A DNA stretch of 64,000 bases from Microbacterium sp. CGR2 (GTDB taxonomy: Bacteria > Actinomycetota > Actinomycetes > Actinomycetales > Microbacteriaceae): positions 496,001 to 560,000 of the forward strand of contig NZ_RBHX01000001.1 in the NCBI RefSeq assembly GCF_003626735.1, read 5' to 3'. Made by a program: the position numbers and the translations under genes. The notes below the pieces were generated by a model that was not told the DNA's origin, searched no databases, and was given only the letters and a program-made list of their open reading frames with translations. This document shows positions 1-9,595 of the stretch, piece by piece. Every line of letters begins with the position of its first letter. The stretch's first letter is position 1.

Positions 1-882
1 GACCTCACTGTGGTCAACCCGGATGTCGACCCGACGTGGCGCTTCATGACGCTCGACTGGGACGAGAAGATCCGCATGGACCCGTCCTCCCCCTCGGCGA
101 TGGCGTCATTGGTCGAGAAGAAGGCCGACTACGACGTGCTCACCGGCAACGACGCAGACGCCGATCGACACGGCATCGTCACCCCGGATGCCGGTCTGAT
201 GAACCCGAACCACTACCTCGCCGTCGCGATCGACTACCTCTTCTCGCATCGTTCGCAGTGGCCGCGTGATGCGGCCGTCGGCAAGACCCTGGTGTCGTCG
301 ATGATCATCGATCGCGTCGCCGAATCCCTCGGACGTCGACTGCTCGAGGTGCCGGTCGGGTTCAAGTGGTTCGTGCCCGGACTGCTCGACGGGTCGGTCG
401 CGTTCGGCGGCGAGGAGTCCGCCGGTGCCTCCTTCCTCCGCCACGACGGGTCGGTGTGGTCGACCGACAAGGACGGCATCCTTCTCTGCCTGCTTGCCGC
501 CGAGATCATCGCGGTGACGGGCAAGACGCCGTCCCAGCGGTACGCCGAGCTCGAGCAGGCCTTCGGATCATCTGCGTACCAGCGGGTCGATGCACCTGCG
601 ACACCCGAGCAGAAGGCGACGCTGTCGAAGCTGGCACCGGATGCGGTGACGGCGACCACCCTCGCGGGCGAGGAGATCTCGGCGAAGCTGTCGCACGCAC
701 CCGGCAACGGCGCGGCGATCGGCGGCCTCAAGGTGCAGACCGAGCATGCGTGGTTCGCCGCCCGCCCCTCCGGTACGGAAGACGTCTACAAGCTGTACGC
801 CGAGAGTCTGCGTGGCCCCGAGCATCTCGCCGAGGTGCAGGCCGAGGCCCGCGCGGTGGTGTCGGCAGCACTCGGCAGCTGA
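1..882 (+). CDS. pgm: Phosphoglucomutase (alpha-D-glucose phosphate-specific), 5' partial
   Basis: Interconverts glucose 1-phosphate and glucose 6-phosphate in the cytoplasm. The reading frame is already open at base 1, so the N-terminal half, including the catalytic serine, lies outside the window. The visible part has the metal-binding loop [10 protein letters not shown], the sugar-binding loop GGEESAGAS and the C-terminal phosphate-binding [12 protein letters not shown]. These identify the Pgm type rather than a phosphomannomutase or glucosamine mutase. It sits next to the Leloir genes, whose product glucose 1-phosphate it would feed into glycolysis, although a glycerate kinase and a LacI gene lie between on the other strand. 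Function is secure. Confidence 0.95.
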   Translation, partial: DLTVVNPDVDPTWRFMTLDWDEKIRMDPSSPSAMASLVEKKADYDVLTGNDADADRHGIVTPDAGLMNPNHYLAVAIDYLFSHRSQWPRDAAVGKTLVSSMIIDRVAESLGRRLLEVPVGFKWFVPGLLDGSVAFGGEESAGASFLRHDGSVWSTDKDGILLCLLAAEIIAVTGKTPSQRYAELEQAFGSSAYQRVDAPATPEQKATLSKLAPDAVTATTLAGEEISAKLSHAPGNGAAIGGLKVQTEHAWFAARPSGTEDVYKLYAESLRGPEHLAEVQAEARAVVSAALGS

Positions 883-909
883 ACGGAGTCGCTCGACGCT
901 CGTCGAGCC

Positions 910-973
910 GCGGCTCAGCGGGTGAAGCGCTCTGCGGGCGAAATGCGGCTCAGCGGGCGAAGCGCTCTGCGAG
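910..973. repeat. Tandem duplication of the glycerate kinase 3' end
   Basis: A 29-nt segment at 945-973 recurs at 910-938 with two mismatches, a period of 35 nt. The right copy contains the last codons and stop of the glycerate kinase gene. The left copy lies just past that stop, so the gene end was duplicated without lengthening the protein. Confidence 0.75.
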
Positions 974-2047
974 CCCGGCTCCGGCCGCATGAAGCCAGCG
1001 CGCGGGTGCGGCGAGAGAGTTCTCGGCACTGCCGGCGAGTTCGGTGAGGGAGACCGCTGCGGCGAATCCCGTGGTGTCGGCATCCGCCGTGATCCGCCCC
1101 GCGACGAGCGCCACCGGCACGCCGGCCGCCCTCGCGATATCGGACACGAAGGACGGGACCTTGCCCGCCGCCGACTGCCCGTCGAACGACCCTTCCCCGG
1201 TCACGACGACGTCGGCGTCACGCACCGCGGCATCCAGCCCCACCAGCTCGGCGACTTCGGCCGCACCAGGGGTCAGGGTCGCGCCCCACAGGTGCAGCGC
1301 GAAGCCGGCACCTCCGGCGGCTCCCGCCCCGGAGATCGTCGGGTCAGCGGGGACCAGGGCGGCAAGGCGCGCGAGGCCGGCGTCGGCTCGCGCGATGTCC
1401 TCGTGGCCGAGCCCCTTCTGGGGTCCGAACACGGCCGCCGCACCGGCGGCGCCGAGCAACGGGTTCGTGACGTCGGTGAGCACCACCGCTCCGCCATCGG
1501 GAAGGCCCCGCATCTCCTCGAGGTCGACGGACGCCAGGTCGTCCAGCCCGCGCGCACCCGGTGCGATCAGTGCGCCGGCCGCGTCGAGGAACCTGCCCCC
1601 GAGCGCGGTGAGCAGACCGACGCCGCCGTCGGTCGAGGCACTCGAGCCGATGCCGAGGGCGAGCCGGTCGACGCCGTGGTCGAGCGCGGCGACGATGGCC
1701 TGGCCGAACCCGGTCGTATCGGCATCCCAGGGGCGGCGCTCGTCGCCCAGCAGTTCGATCCCTCTCGTCGACGCGAGCTCCACCACCCCGGTGCCGTCTG
1801 CGAGGAGGAGCCAGTACGCCTCCACATCCTCACCCCGCGGTCCGGTGACGGTGACCGGCATCAGGCGCGCGGTGTCGTCGGCCGCCGCAAAAGCGGCGAC
1901 CGTGCCCTCCCCGCCATCGGCCATGGGACGCAGCACGATCTGCGAGGTCGCGGCGACGGCTCGCCACCCGGCGGCCACGGCGGATGCCGCCTCCGCCGCG
2001 GTGATGGAGCCCTTGAAGCTGTCCAGAGCGACGACGACCCGAGTCAT
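950..2047 (-). CDS. Glycerate kinase (GarK/GlxK family)
   Basis: ATP-dependent phosphorylation of D-glycerate to 2- or 3-phosphoglycerate, linking glyoxylate, glucarate or serine breakdown to glycolysis. The 365-residue length is normal for the family. The N-terminus has ALDSFKGS and the C-terminal half has the family signature GEGSFDGQSAAGKVPSF. A glycine- and alanine-rich middle is usual. The ATG start gives MTRVVVALD directly. It is transcribed on the same strand as the LacI gene upstream, 109 nt away, with a perfect palindrome between them, so that regulator could control it as well as the gal operon. The substrate isomer cannot be told from sequence. Confidence 0.9.
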   Translation of the reverse strand: MTRVVVALDSFKGSITAAEAASAVAAGWRAVAATSQIVLRPMADGGEGTVAAFAAADDTARLMPVTVTGPRGEDVEAYWLLLADGTGVVELASTRGIELLGDERRPWDADTTGFGQAIVAALDHGVDRLALGIGSSASTDGGVGLLTALGGRFLDAAGALIAPGARGLDDLASVDLEEMRGLPDGGAVVLTDVTNPLLGAAGAAAVFGPQKGLGHEDIARADAGLARLAALVPADPTISGAGAAGGAGFALHLWGATLTPGAAEVAELVGLDAAVRDADVVVTGEGSFDGQSAAGKVPSFVSDIARAAGVPVALVAGRITADADTTGFAAAVSLTELAGSAENSLAAPARWLHAAGAGLAERFAR

Positions 2048-2131
2048 GACGGCATCCGGGTCCTGGTTCGCGACACGGAGTACGGGCGGGGAACAGGAGC
2101 GTCGTCGATCACACCCGAGAGTCTAAACGGC

Positions 2132-2149
2132 CGGGTGCAGCTGCACCCG
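2132..2149. promoter_or_regulatory. 18-nt perfect palindrome between LacI gene and glycerate kinase
   Basis: CGGGTGCAGCTGCACCCG reads the same on both strands. It lies just past the LacI stop and upstream of glycerate kinase. It could be an operator for the kinase or a terminator hairpin for the LacI gene. It has no clear U-tract, which favours an operator slightly. Confidence 0.45.
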
Positions 2150-2156
2150 ACGCGCG

Positions 2157-3245
2157 TCAGCGGCGGGCGGCGCTCCGACGCTCGATGAGGTGCGTCGGGA
2201 TGATGTCCGGTACCGGATCCGCGGCGGCTCCGGCGGCTCCGGCGGCTCCGGTGGCTCCGGTGGCTCCGGTGGCTCCTGCGGCTTCGATCTCACCGACCAA
2301 CGCGTCGACGGCGGCGACCGCCAGCGCGGCGAAGTCCTGCCGGATGGTCGTCAGCGGGGGACGGTAGTTGGCGGCATCCGGCACGTCGTCGAACCCGATC
2401 ACGCCGACATCCTCCGGTACCCGCCTGCCGTTCTCCGCGAGCGCACGGATGAGTCCGAGCGCCATCTGGTCGTTCGCGCAGAAGACGGCGGAGGCCTCGT
2501 CGAGCTCGACGGCGGCGGCGAACCCGGATTCGGCCGTCCAATCGCCGCGGATCGGGGGCAGCGGTTCGATCCCGGCCGCCTCGAGCGCCGCCCGCCACCC
2601 GCGCTCGCGTTCCGCCGCGGCGAACGAGTTCTCGGGGCCCGCGAGATGTCGGACGCTCTCGTGCCCCAGTTCCAGCAGGCGCCGGGTCGCCGCGGCCGCG
2701 CCGCCCGCGTGATCGCTGTGCACCGCCCGGGACCCGTCTCCGGCCGGAGCATCGACCACGACCAGTCGCAGACCCTCCGGTCGATCGTCGGCGCGGGCCA
2801 GCGCGGACGCCTCGTTCAGCACGATGGCGCCGTCCACCCCCTGATCCTGCAACCGCACGAATGCTTCGGCCACGGATCGGCCGGCGGTGACCAGGAGCAG
2901 GGCGTACCCGCGGACCTCGGCGGCTTCGGCGGTGGCCTGCAGCATCCGCGAATTGCCGACGGTGGCGAGCGTCGTCACGACCAGGCCGATGGTCTGGGAG
3001 CGTCCGGTGCGCAGGGCGCGGGCCGCGCGGTGCGGGCGATAGCCCAACTCTGCCATCGCCTGCTCGACGCGCATCCTGGTGTCGGGATCGACCCGGGGAC
3101 TGTCGTTCACGACCCGCGACACGGTCTGTCCCGAGACGCCCGCCAACGCGGCGACGGCGGCCATCGAGACGCGACCGGTGGCGGGGCGCCCGTACGAGCG
3201 CCGCGCGCGGACCGATGGGTCGCGGCGTTCCTCCGTCATCGGCAT
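2157..3245 (-). CDS. LacI-family transcriptional repressor, probable galactose regulator
   Basis: DNA-binding repressor with an effector-sensing periplasmic-binding-like domain. The helix-turn-helix is at about residues 26-50 (VSMAAVAALAGVSGQTVSRV), followed by the hinge (RAARALRTG) and a sensor domain with GFDDVPDAANY near residue 290. Length is 362 residues. The C-terminal tail carries a run of Gly-Ala-Thr/Ala triplets encoded by a 9-nt tandem repeat. It is divergent from galT, 57 nt away, so control of galTKE is the simplest reading; control of the downstream glycerate kinase is possible. The effector is not determined by sequence. Confidence 0.88.
   Translation of the reverse strand: MPMTEERRDPSVRARRSYGRPATGRVSMAAVAALAGVSGQTVSRVVNDSPRVDPDTRMRVEQAMAELGYRPHRAARALRTGRSQTIGLVVTTLATVGNSRMLQATAEAAEVRGYALLLVTAGRSVAEAFVRLQDQGVDGAIVLNEASALARADDRPEGLRLVVVDAPAGDGSRAVHSDHAGGAAAATRRLLELGHESVRHLAGPENSFAAAERERGWRAALEAAGIEPLPPIRGDWTAESGFAAAVELDEASAVFCANDQMALGLIRALAENGRRVPEDVGVIGFDDVPDAANYRPPLTTIRQDFAALAVAAVDALVGEIEAAGATGATGATGAAGAAGAAADPVPDIIPTHLIERRSAARR
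2226..2270. repeat. 9-nt tandem repeat, five units, inside the LacI gene
   Basis: GGCTCCGGY is repeated five times in a row, with decayed flanking units. It encodes Gly-Ala-Thr/Gly-Ala-Ala near the repressor C-terminus. Gain or loss of units stays in frame. Confidence 0.85.
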
Positions 3246-3266
3246 CCTCTCGGTCTCAGCTGAATG

Positions 3267-3302
3267 TTGACGTTATCACGCTGATGCGCCTACCATGTTT
3301 AC
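3267..3302 (+). promoter_or_regulatory. galT promoter, probably giving a leaderless mRNA
   Basis: TTGACG at 3267-3272, an 18-nt spacer, then TACCAT at 3291-3296. The galT GTG begins 7 nt after the -10 box, where transcription would normally start. No ribosome-binding site precedes the GTG. Leaderless mRNAs are common in actinobacteria. Confidence 0.55.
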
Positions 3303-4525
3303 GTGAACACGCCCGATCTTCCCGCCCTTCGCGCAGAGACACTCGCCGCCGGAGTCGTCAAACGCGCCACGACACTCGCCGACGGTCGCGACCTCATCTA
3401 CTACGACGACCCCGACACCAACCTCGGCGCCGAGCGCGCGGTCGATGCCCGCATCCTCGATCCGCGACCGGGCACCGCTTCCATGCGCCTCGACATTCTC
3501 ACCGGCGACTGGATCACCGTCGCCGCGAACCGGCAGAACCGTGTCATGATGCCGAGCGCTTCCGCCGACCCGCTGGCCCCGCAGACCCCCGACAACCCGT
3601 CCGAGGTGCCGTCGCGCTATGACGTGGCCGTGTTCGAGAACCGCTCCCCGGCGTTCGGCCCGGCGCTGACCGAAGCGTTCGGCACCGTCCCGGAAGCGGC
3701 GAACCCACCCCGTGGCCTCGACGACCTCGCCGCCCTCGGCCTCGGACGCACCCGCACCTCCGTCGGCCGCTGCGAGGTCGTCTGCTTCAGCCCGGAGCAC
3801 TCCGGCTCATTCGGCACGCAGACCGTCACCCGCGCACGCACCGTGATCGAGGCCTGGGCAGACCGCACGGCCGCCCTGTCGACCATGCCCGGCATCGAGC
3901 AGATCTTCCCGTTCGAGAACCGCGGGGAAGCCATCGGAGTGACGCTCCCGCATCCGCACGGCCAGATCTACGCCTACCCGTACGTGACACCGCGGACGAC
4001 GCGCCTGCTCGACTCCATCGACCGCACGGCTCCCGACCTCTTCGCGCGCATCCTCGAGTTCGAGCAGGGATCCGAACGGGTGGTGTTCCGCGGTGAGCAC
4101 TGGACGGCCTTCGTGCCGTTCGCCGCACGCTGGCCTCTCGAAGTGCACCTGATGCCGCATCGTCAGGTTCCTGACTTCGCAGCGACGACGGATGCCGAAC
4201 GCGACGAGCTCGCTCCCCTGTACCTGCGCCTGCTGCGTGGCGTGGACGCACTGTACGACACCCCGACCCCGTACATCGCCGCCTGGCATCAGGCGCCGGT
4301 GAACGTCGGTCGCGACACGGTGCGCCTGCACCTTCAGCTCACCAGTCCCCGCCGCGCCGCGGACAAGCTGAAGTTCCTCGCCGGGTCCGAGGCCGCGATG
4401 TGGGCCTGGGCGGCTGAAGTCACCCCGGAGCAGGGCGCCGCTCGCATCCGCGAAGCGATCGAGCGCGCGTCCGCGCCCGCGACCGAGGAGTCTCCGGGCA
4501 CGTCGACCGGGCAGGAGGCCTCCGC

Positions 4526-4529
<4 letters not shown>
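3303..4529 (+). CDS. galT: Galactose-1-phosphate uridylyltransferase
   Basis: Transfers UMP from UDP-glucose to galactose 1-phosphate, the middle step of the Leloir pathway. The active-site HPHGQIYAYPY is near residue 220, and the second HIT-type region with HLMPHRQVPD follows. Length is 408 residues, slightly longer than the usual 350 because of an extended N-terminus and a polar C-terminal tail. The GTG start at 3303 is favoured because it lies just after a promoter -10 box. It overlaps galK by 4 nt (ATGA), so the two are translationally coupled. The divergent LacI gene probably represses it. Confidence 0.95.
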
Positions 4530-5734
<1,205 letters not shown>

Positions 5735-5783
5735 CAGAATGAGTGATCGAGCCGCGACGGTCATGCGGCAGGAAAGGGAAGCA

Positions 5784-6761
5784 ATGTCCTGGATCGTCAC
5801 CGGCGGCGCCGGCTACATCGGAGCCCACGTCGTCCGTGCCCTCGCCGACGCCGGCCTCACCCCTGTCGTGCTCGACGACCTCTCCAGCGGAGTCGGGACC
5901 TTCGTGCCCGAGGGCGTGCCCTTCGTGCAGGGCAGCATCCTCGACCGCGATCTCGTCGAGAAGGCGCTGCGCGAGCATGACGCGGACGGCGTGATCCACG
6001 TCGCCGGGTACAAGTACGCCGGGGTCTCCGTGCAGCGTCCACTGCACACCTACGCGCAGAACGTCGAAGGCACCAGGGTGATCCTCGAGGCGATGGAAGC
6101 CGCGGAGGTTTCGAACATCGTGTTCTCGTCGTCGGCCGCCGTGTTCGGCACGCCCGACGTGGCCCTGGTCGAAGAAGACACCGCCAAGCGGCCCGCGAGC
6201 CCCTACGGTGAATCGAAGCTCATCGGTGAATGGCTGCTGCGGGATCAGGCCGTCGCGACCGCGGACTCCGCGCATCCGCTGCGGCACACGTCTCTGCGGT
6301 ACTTCAACGTCGTCGGATCAGCCGACCCGACGGTGTACGACGTGAGCCCGCACAACCTCTTCCCCATCGTGTTCGAAGCACTGATCGCGGGCAAGACACC
6401 CAAGATCTTCGGCGACGACTACGACACCGAAGACGGCACGAACGTGCGCGACTACGTGCACGTCGGCGACATCGCGGCAGCGCACGTCGCCGCGGCCCAG
6501 CGCCTCGCCGGCGGCCAGTCGATCGAACCGGCCTACAACCTGGGTTCCGGAGACGGTCTCAGCGTGAAGCAGATCATGGACGCCGTGGCCCGCGTCACCG
6601 GCATCGACTTCGAGCCCGAGATCGGCCCGCGCCGCCCCGGCGACCCCGACCGTATCGTGGCCACCGGGGAGCTCGCGGCCCGCGACCTCGACTGGAAGAT
6701 GCGGTACTCGGTCGACGAGATGGTGCGGACGGGCTGGGAGGCGCGGCGCAACGCAGGCTGA
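5784..6761 (+). CDS. galE: UDP-glucose 4-epimerase
   Basis: NAD-dependent epimerase interconverting UDP-galactose and UDP-glucose, closing the Leloir cycle. It is an extended short-chain dehydrogenase of 325 residues with the Rossmann motif GGAGYIGAHV at residues 7-16, the SSAAVFG segment and the catalytic YGESK. The start at 5784 is chosen because GGAAAGGGAAG precedes it at good spacing and the nucleotide-binding strand begins at once. Longer upstream starts would overlap galK. It lies 49 nt after galK in the same operon. Confidence 0.95.
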   Translation: MSWIVTGGAGYIGAHVVRALADAGLTPVVLDDLSSGVGTFVPEGVPFVQGSILDRDLVEKALREHDADGVIHVAGYKYAGVSVQRPLHTYAQNVEGTRVILEAMEAAEVSNIVFSSSAAVFGTPDVALVEEDTAKRPASPYGESKLIGEWLLRDQAVATADSAHPLRHTSLRYFNVVGSADPTVYDVSPHNLFPIVFEALIAGKTPKIFGDDYDTEDGTNVRDYVHVGDIAAAHVAAAQRLAGGQSIEPAYNLGSGDGLSVKQIMDAVARVTGIDFEPEIGPRRPGDPDRIVATGELAARDLDWKMRYSVDEMVRTGWEARRNAG

Positions 6762-6781
6762 GCCGCGCTCGGCCCGTCGCG

Positions 6782-7165
6782 TCAGGCCTGCGGCAAGGCG
6801 GCGACGACGTCGATCTCGACGAGGATGTTCGCCAGTTGCGAGCCGACCGTGGTGCGCACGGGGTACGGCGCGGTGAAGAACTCCTCGTAGGCCTCGTTGA
6901 ACGCCTCGAAGTCGGCGAGGTCCTGCAGGTGCACCGTCGACTTCACCACGTCGTCCATGGTCAGGTCGTGCACGGCGAGAACCTTCTGGATGTTGCGGAG
7001 CACCTGACGAGTCTGGTCGCCGACGCTGTCGGGCACGGCATGGTCGTTCGACGCATCCTGCGGCCCGAACCCGGCGGTGTACAGGAATCCGTTCGCAACG
7101 ACCCCGTGGCTGTACGGGCCTGCGGGGTTGGGGGCGCCCTCGGCGTGGTAGCCAGTCTTCGGCAT
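6782..7165 (-). CDS. RidA/YjgF-family enamine/imine deaminase
   Basis: Small trimeric-type protein of 127 residues. Family members hydrolyse reactive enamine or imine intermediates such as 2-aminoacrylate released by PLP-dependent dehydratases. The sequence shows GPYSHGVVANGFLYTAGFGPQD at the N-terminus, but the usual C-terminal arginine in the IEIDVVAAL strand region is not obvious; the segment reads VRTTVGSQLANILVEIDVVAAL. The start at 7165 follows GAAGGGAAACACATC. It is the last gene of a minus-strand run containing an IclR regulator, an amidohydrolase and a PLP dehydratase. Clearing the enamine made by that dehydratase is its likely job here. Confidence 0.88.
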   Translation of the reverse strand: MPKTGYHAEGAPNPAGPYSHGVVANGFLYTAGFGPQDASNDHAVPDSVGDQTRQVLRNIQKVLAVHDLTMDDVVKSTVHLQDLADFEAFNEAYEEFFTAPYPVRTTVGSQLANILVEIDVVAALPQA

Positions 7166-7223
7166 GATGTGTTTCCCTTCGGTTGGTTTCGGCTGGTTTC
7201 GGACGGATTCGGGTCGGATGGGT

Positions 7224-7955
7224 CTATCCCAGTTCGCGGGAGATCTCGGCGGCGGTCTCGCGCAGCATCGGAACGCGCTGTTCGAGCTCGGCCAGGCTCT
7301 GCGCGACGCGCAATGCGGTGATGGACAGCGCCCCCACCACGCCGGCGGAGGAGACGATCGGAACGGCCACGCAGGCCACGAAGTCCTCGAACTCCGCGTC
7401 GTCCGCGGCCCAGCCCCGTCGGGCCGCCACCGCAAGGTCGGCATCGAGCGCGGTGCGGCTCGTCAGCGTGTTCGCGGTGTATCGGCGCCAGTCGCAGTCA
7501 GCCAGCACAGCATCACGTCGCTCGACGGGCAGCGCGGCGAGCACGGCCTTGCCGATACCGCTGCAGTAGGGCCGGACCGACGCCCCGACACGGGAGTACA
7601 TGCGCATCCCGCCGGCATCCTCGACCTTGTCGACGTAGACGATCTCGTCGCCGAGGAGGGCGGCGACATGCACGGTGTTGCCGACGATGCCGTGCAACCG
7701 TCGAACATGGGCGTAGGCGGCCCCGCGCAGGTCGAGCTGCTCGAGCGCCGCGCCGCCGAGCGCGGCCAGACGCATGCCGACGACGAATCGGCCGTCGGCA
7801 TGTCGGCGCACGAAACCGACCTGTTCCAGGCTCTGCAGCTCCCGGAACATCGTCGACCGATGGATCCCGAACTCCTCCGCGAGTTCGGCCACGGTGCGAG
7901 GCTCCGCGGCGACCGCGGTCAGGATGGCGGCAGCCCGCTCCACACTCTGCGACAT
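7224..7955 (-). CDS. IclR-family transcriptional regulator
   Basis: A 243-residue regulator with an N-terminal winged helix-turn-helix (TVAELAEEFGIHRSTMFRELQSLEQVGFV, about residues 18-46) and a C-terminal GAF-like effector domain containing the CSGIGKAVLAALP segment. The start at 7955 has AAGGGG upstream and lies 4 nt after the amidohydrolase stop, so it is in the same operon. By position it should sense an intermediate of the adjoining pathway and act on the divergent promoter region at 10856-10934, on this operon, or both. IclR proteins in sugar-acid pathways such as KdgR sense 2-keto-3-deoxygluconate; that role is an inference here. Confidence 0.88.
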   Translation of the reverse strand: MSQSVERAAAILTAVAAEPRTVAELAEEFGIHRSTMFRELQSLEQVGFVRRHADGRFVVGMRLAALGGAALEQLDLRGAAYAHVRRLHGIVGNTVHVAALLGDEIVYVDKVEDAGGMRMYSRVGASVRPYCSGIGKAVLAALPVERRDAVLADCDWRRYTANTLTSRTALDADLAVAARRGWAADDAEFEDFVACVAVPIVSSAGVVGALSITALRVAQSLAELEQRVPMLRETAAEISRELG

Positions 7956-7959
7956 CCGC

Positions 7960-9588
7960 TCACACCCCTTCCGTGGTGCGTCGCAGCCCGCGGCCAGGCA
8001 TCGCGCCGGTGAGCTCGCCGTCTGCGAGGACTCGAACGCCGGCGACGAACACGTCGTCGATGCCGATCGCTCGGCCTCGCGGACTCTCGTAGGTCGCCGT
8101 GTCGGTGACCGCGTCTGGGTCGACGAGCACCACATCGGCGACGGAACCGGGTACCACCGCACCACGTCGCCCCAAACCGAAGCGCCGGGCCGGCAGCGTC
8201 GACAGATGGTGCACGGCCTCGGCCCAGGTCCAGGTGCCCCGCTCGCGGACGTACCCCCGGAGGTACGCGGCGAAGGTGCCTGCGGCACGCGGATGCGGGT
8301 GGGCGCCGATGAAGATCCCGTCCGAGCCGCCCATGTGCGCCGGATGCGCGAAGATGCGGGCCAGCTCCGAGTTCGGTCGCGGGTGGCGGACGGCCATGAC
8401 GGCGCTGCACTCCAGACCGGATGCGGCGAGCACGTCGAGGGCGAAGTCCATCGGCGATGTCCGTGCCCGGTGCGCGGCGGCACGGAGCGTGAGCCCGTGC
8501 GCCCAGGCGTACTCCGGTGCCGCGATGTGAGCGAGGGTGACCATGTCGGGCCAGTCGGGCCCGAGGCTGGCACTGGCGGTGGCTCTCGCCGCGCCGGCTT
8601 CGCGCAGGACGGCACGCTGCGCGGGATCGGCGAGGACGGCAGCGGCTTCGCGCGCCGGGAGCAATGACACCTCGGGCGGCAGCAGCGGCATGCCCAGGAG
8701 CGTGCAGCCGCGGACGTACGGGTAGGCGTCGAACGTGGCATCCACTCCGGCGGCATCGAGCTCGGCGAGCTGGCCGAGCAGGATGTCGGCGTCGGCGTGG
8801 AAATGCGAGACATGCACGGCAAGAGGTGCGGCAGCTTCCGCTGCCGCACGGCGGGCTATGTCGGCCATCTCGGAGATGCCGACGGCCGTGTTCGCCTCGT
8901 ATCCTCCGCGCATGTGGGTGACATAGACACCTCCGGCGCGAGCGACGGGCACGCAGAGGTCCGCGATCTCCGCGCCATCCTGGAAGACGCCGGGGACATA
9001 GTCGAGTCCGGTGGACAGTCCCAGGGCTCCGTCGGCCATACCCCTTTCCACGAGTGCCGCCATGCGCCGCCGCTCCTCAGGCGTCGCGGGGCGGTCGGCG
9101 CGTCCGCACACCTCGAACCGCACGGTTCCCGCGGGGATCAGATACCCGGCGTTCAGCGGGGACGCGCCGTCGACGCCCTCCAGATACGCGTCGACGCCGC
9201 CGCCGCGATACGTCGGGTGCGGGCCGTTGATCGCGGCGAAGTATTCGGACGCGTACGCACCGTCACCCGGCGCATACGACACCCCGTCCTGACCGACGAT
9301 CACCGTCGTCACTCCCTGGCGAAGGAGCGTTCCGGTGACGTCGGGATCGGACAGGAGAGCGTCGGCGTGGGAGTGCGCGTCGACGAGGCCGGGAAGGACC
9401 AGGCGGCCGGATGCATCCACCACGGCATCCCCGGGCTGGAGGTCGACGTCGCCCACGCCGACCACGACTCCGGCCTCGATCGCGACGTCCGCGCGCACGA
9501 GGCCGTCCGCGCGCACGAGGCCGTCCGCGCGCACGAGGCCGTCTGCGACGACAACGGATCCGCCGCGAAGGATGGTTCGGCCTGTCAC
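7960..9588 (-). CDS. N-acyl-D-amino-acid deacylase-type amidohydrolase (candidate N-acetylglucosaminate deacetylase)
   Basis: A 542-residue metal-dependent amidohydrolase. It has an HxH metal site in VDAHSHADALL (about residue 78), GVTTVIVGQDG, the GLSTGLDYVPG segment, YVTHMRGGYE, HVSHFHADAD and a late GGSDGIFIGAHPHP. This order is that of N-acyl-D-amino-acid deacylases. The neighbours are a D-serine-dehydratase-like PLP enzyme 7 nt upstream, and 2-keto-3-deoxygluconate kinase with KDPG aldolase divergently. A simple D-amino acid route does not explain the last two; deacetylation of N-acetyl-D-glucosaminate, itself a 2-acylamino acid of D configuration, would. Near the N-terminus three 18-nt direct repeats encode Gly-Leu-Val-Arg-Ala-Asp. 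Confidence 0.82.
   Translation of the reverse strand: MTGRTILRGGSVVVADGLVRADGLVRADGLVRADVAIEAGVVVGVGDVDLQPGDAVVDASGRLVLPGLVDAHSHADALLSDPDVTGTLLRQGVTTVIVGQDGVSYAPGDGAYASEYFAAINGPHPTYRGGGVDAYLEGVDGASPLNAGYLIPAGTVRFEVCGRADRPATPEERRRMAALVERGMADGALGLSTGLDYVPGVFQDGAEIADLCVPVARAGGVYVTHMRGGYEANTAVGISEMADIARRAAAEAAAPLAVHVSHFHADADILLGQLAELDAAGVDATFDAYPYVRGCTLLGMPLLPPEVSLLPAREAAAVLADPAQRAVLREAGAARATASASLGPDWPDMVTLAHIAAPEYAWAHGLTLRAAAHRARTSPMDFALDVLAASGLECSAVMAVRHPRPNSELARIFAHPAHMGGSDGIFIGAHPHPRAAGTFAAYLRGYVRERGTWTWAEAVHHLSTLPARRFGLGRRGAVVPGSVADVVLVDPDAVTDTATYESPRGRAIGIDDVFVAGVRVLADGELTGAMPGRGLRRTTEGV
9487..9540. repeat. Three perfect 18-nt tandem repeats in the amidohydrolase gene
   Basis: GTCCGCGCGCACGAGGCC occurs at 9487-9504, 9505-9522 and 9523-9540. 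It encodes repeated Gly-Leu-Val-Arg-Ala-Asp around residues 13-34, before the catalytic domain. Copy-number change would keep the frame. Confidence 0.92.
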
Positions 9589-9595
9589 GTTCGCC

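Noticed and set aside
989..2188. Long plus-strand frames opposite glycerate kinase and many similar long antisense frames
   Set aside because: High GC content opens shadow frames; these show Arg/Pro/Gly-rich nonsense without domains and lie over well-identified genes.
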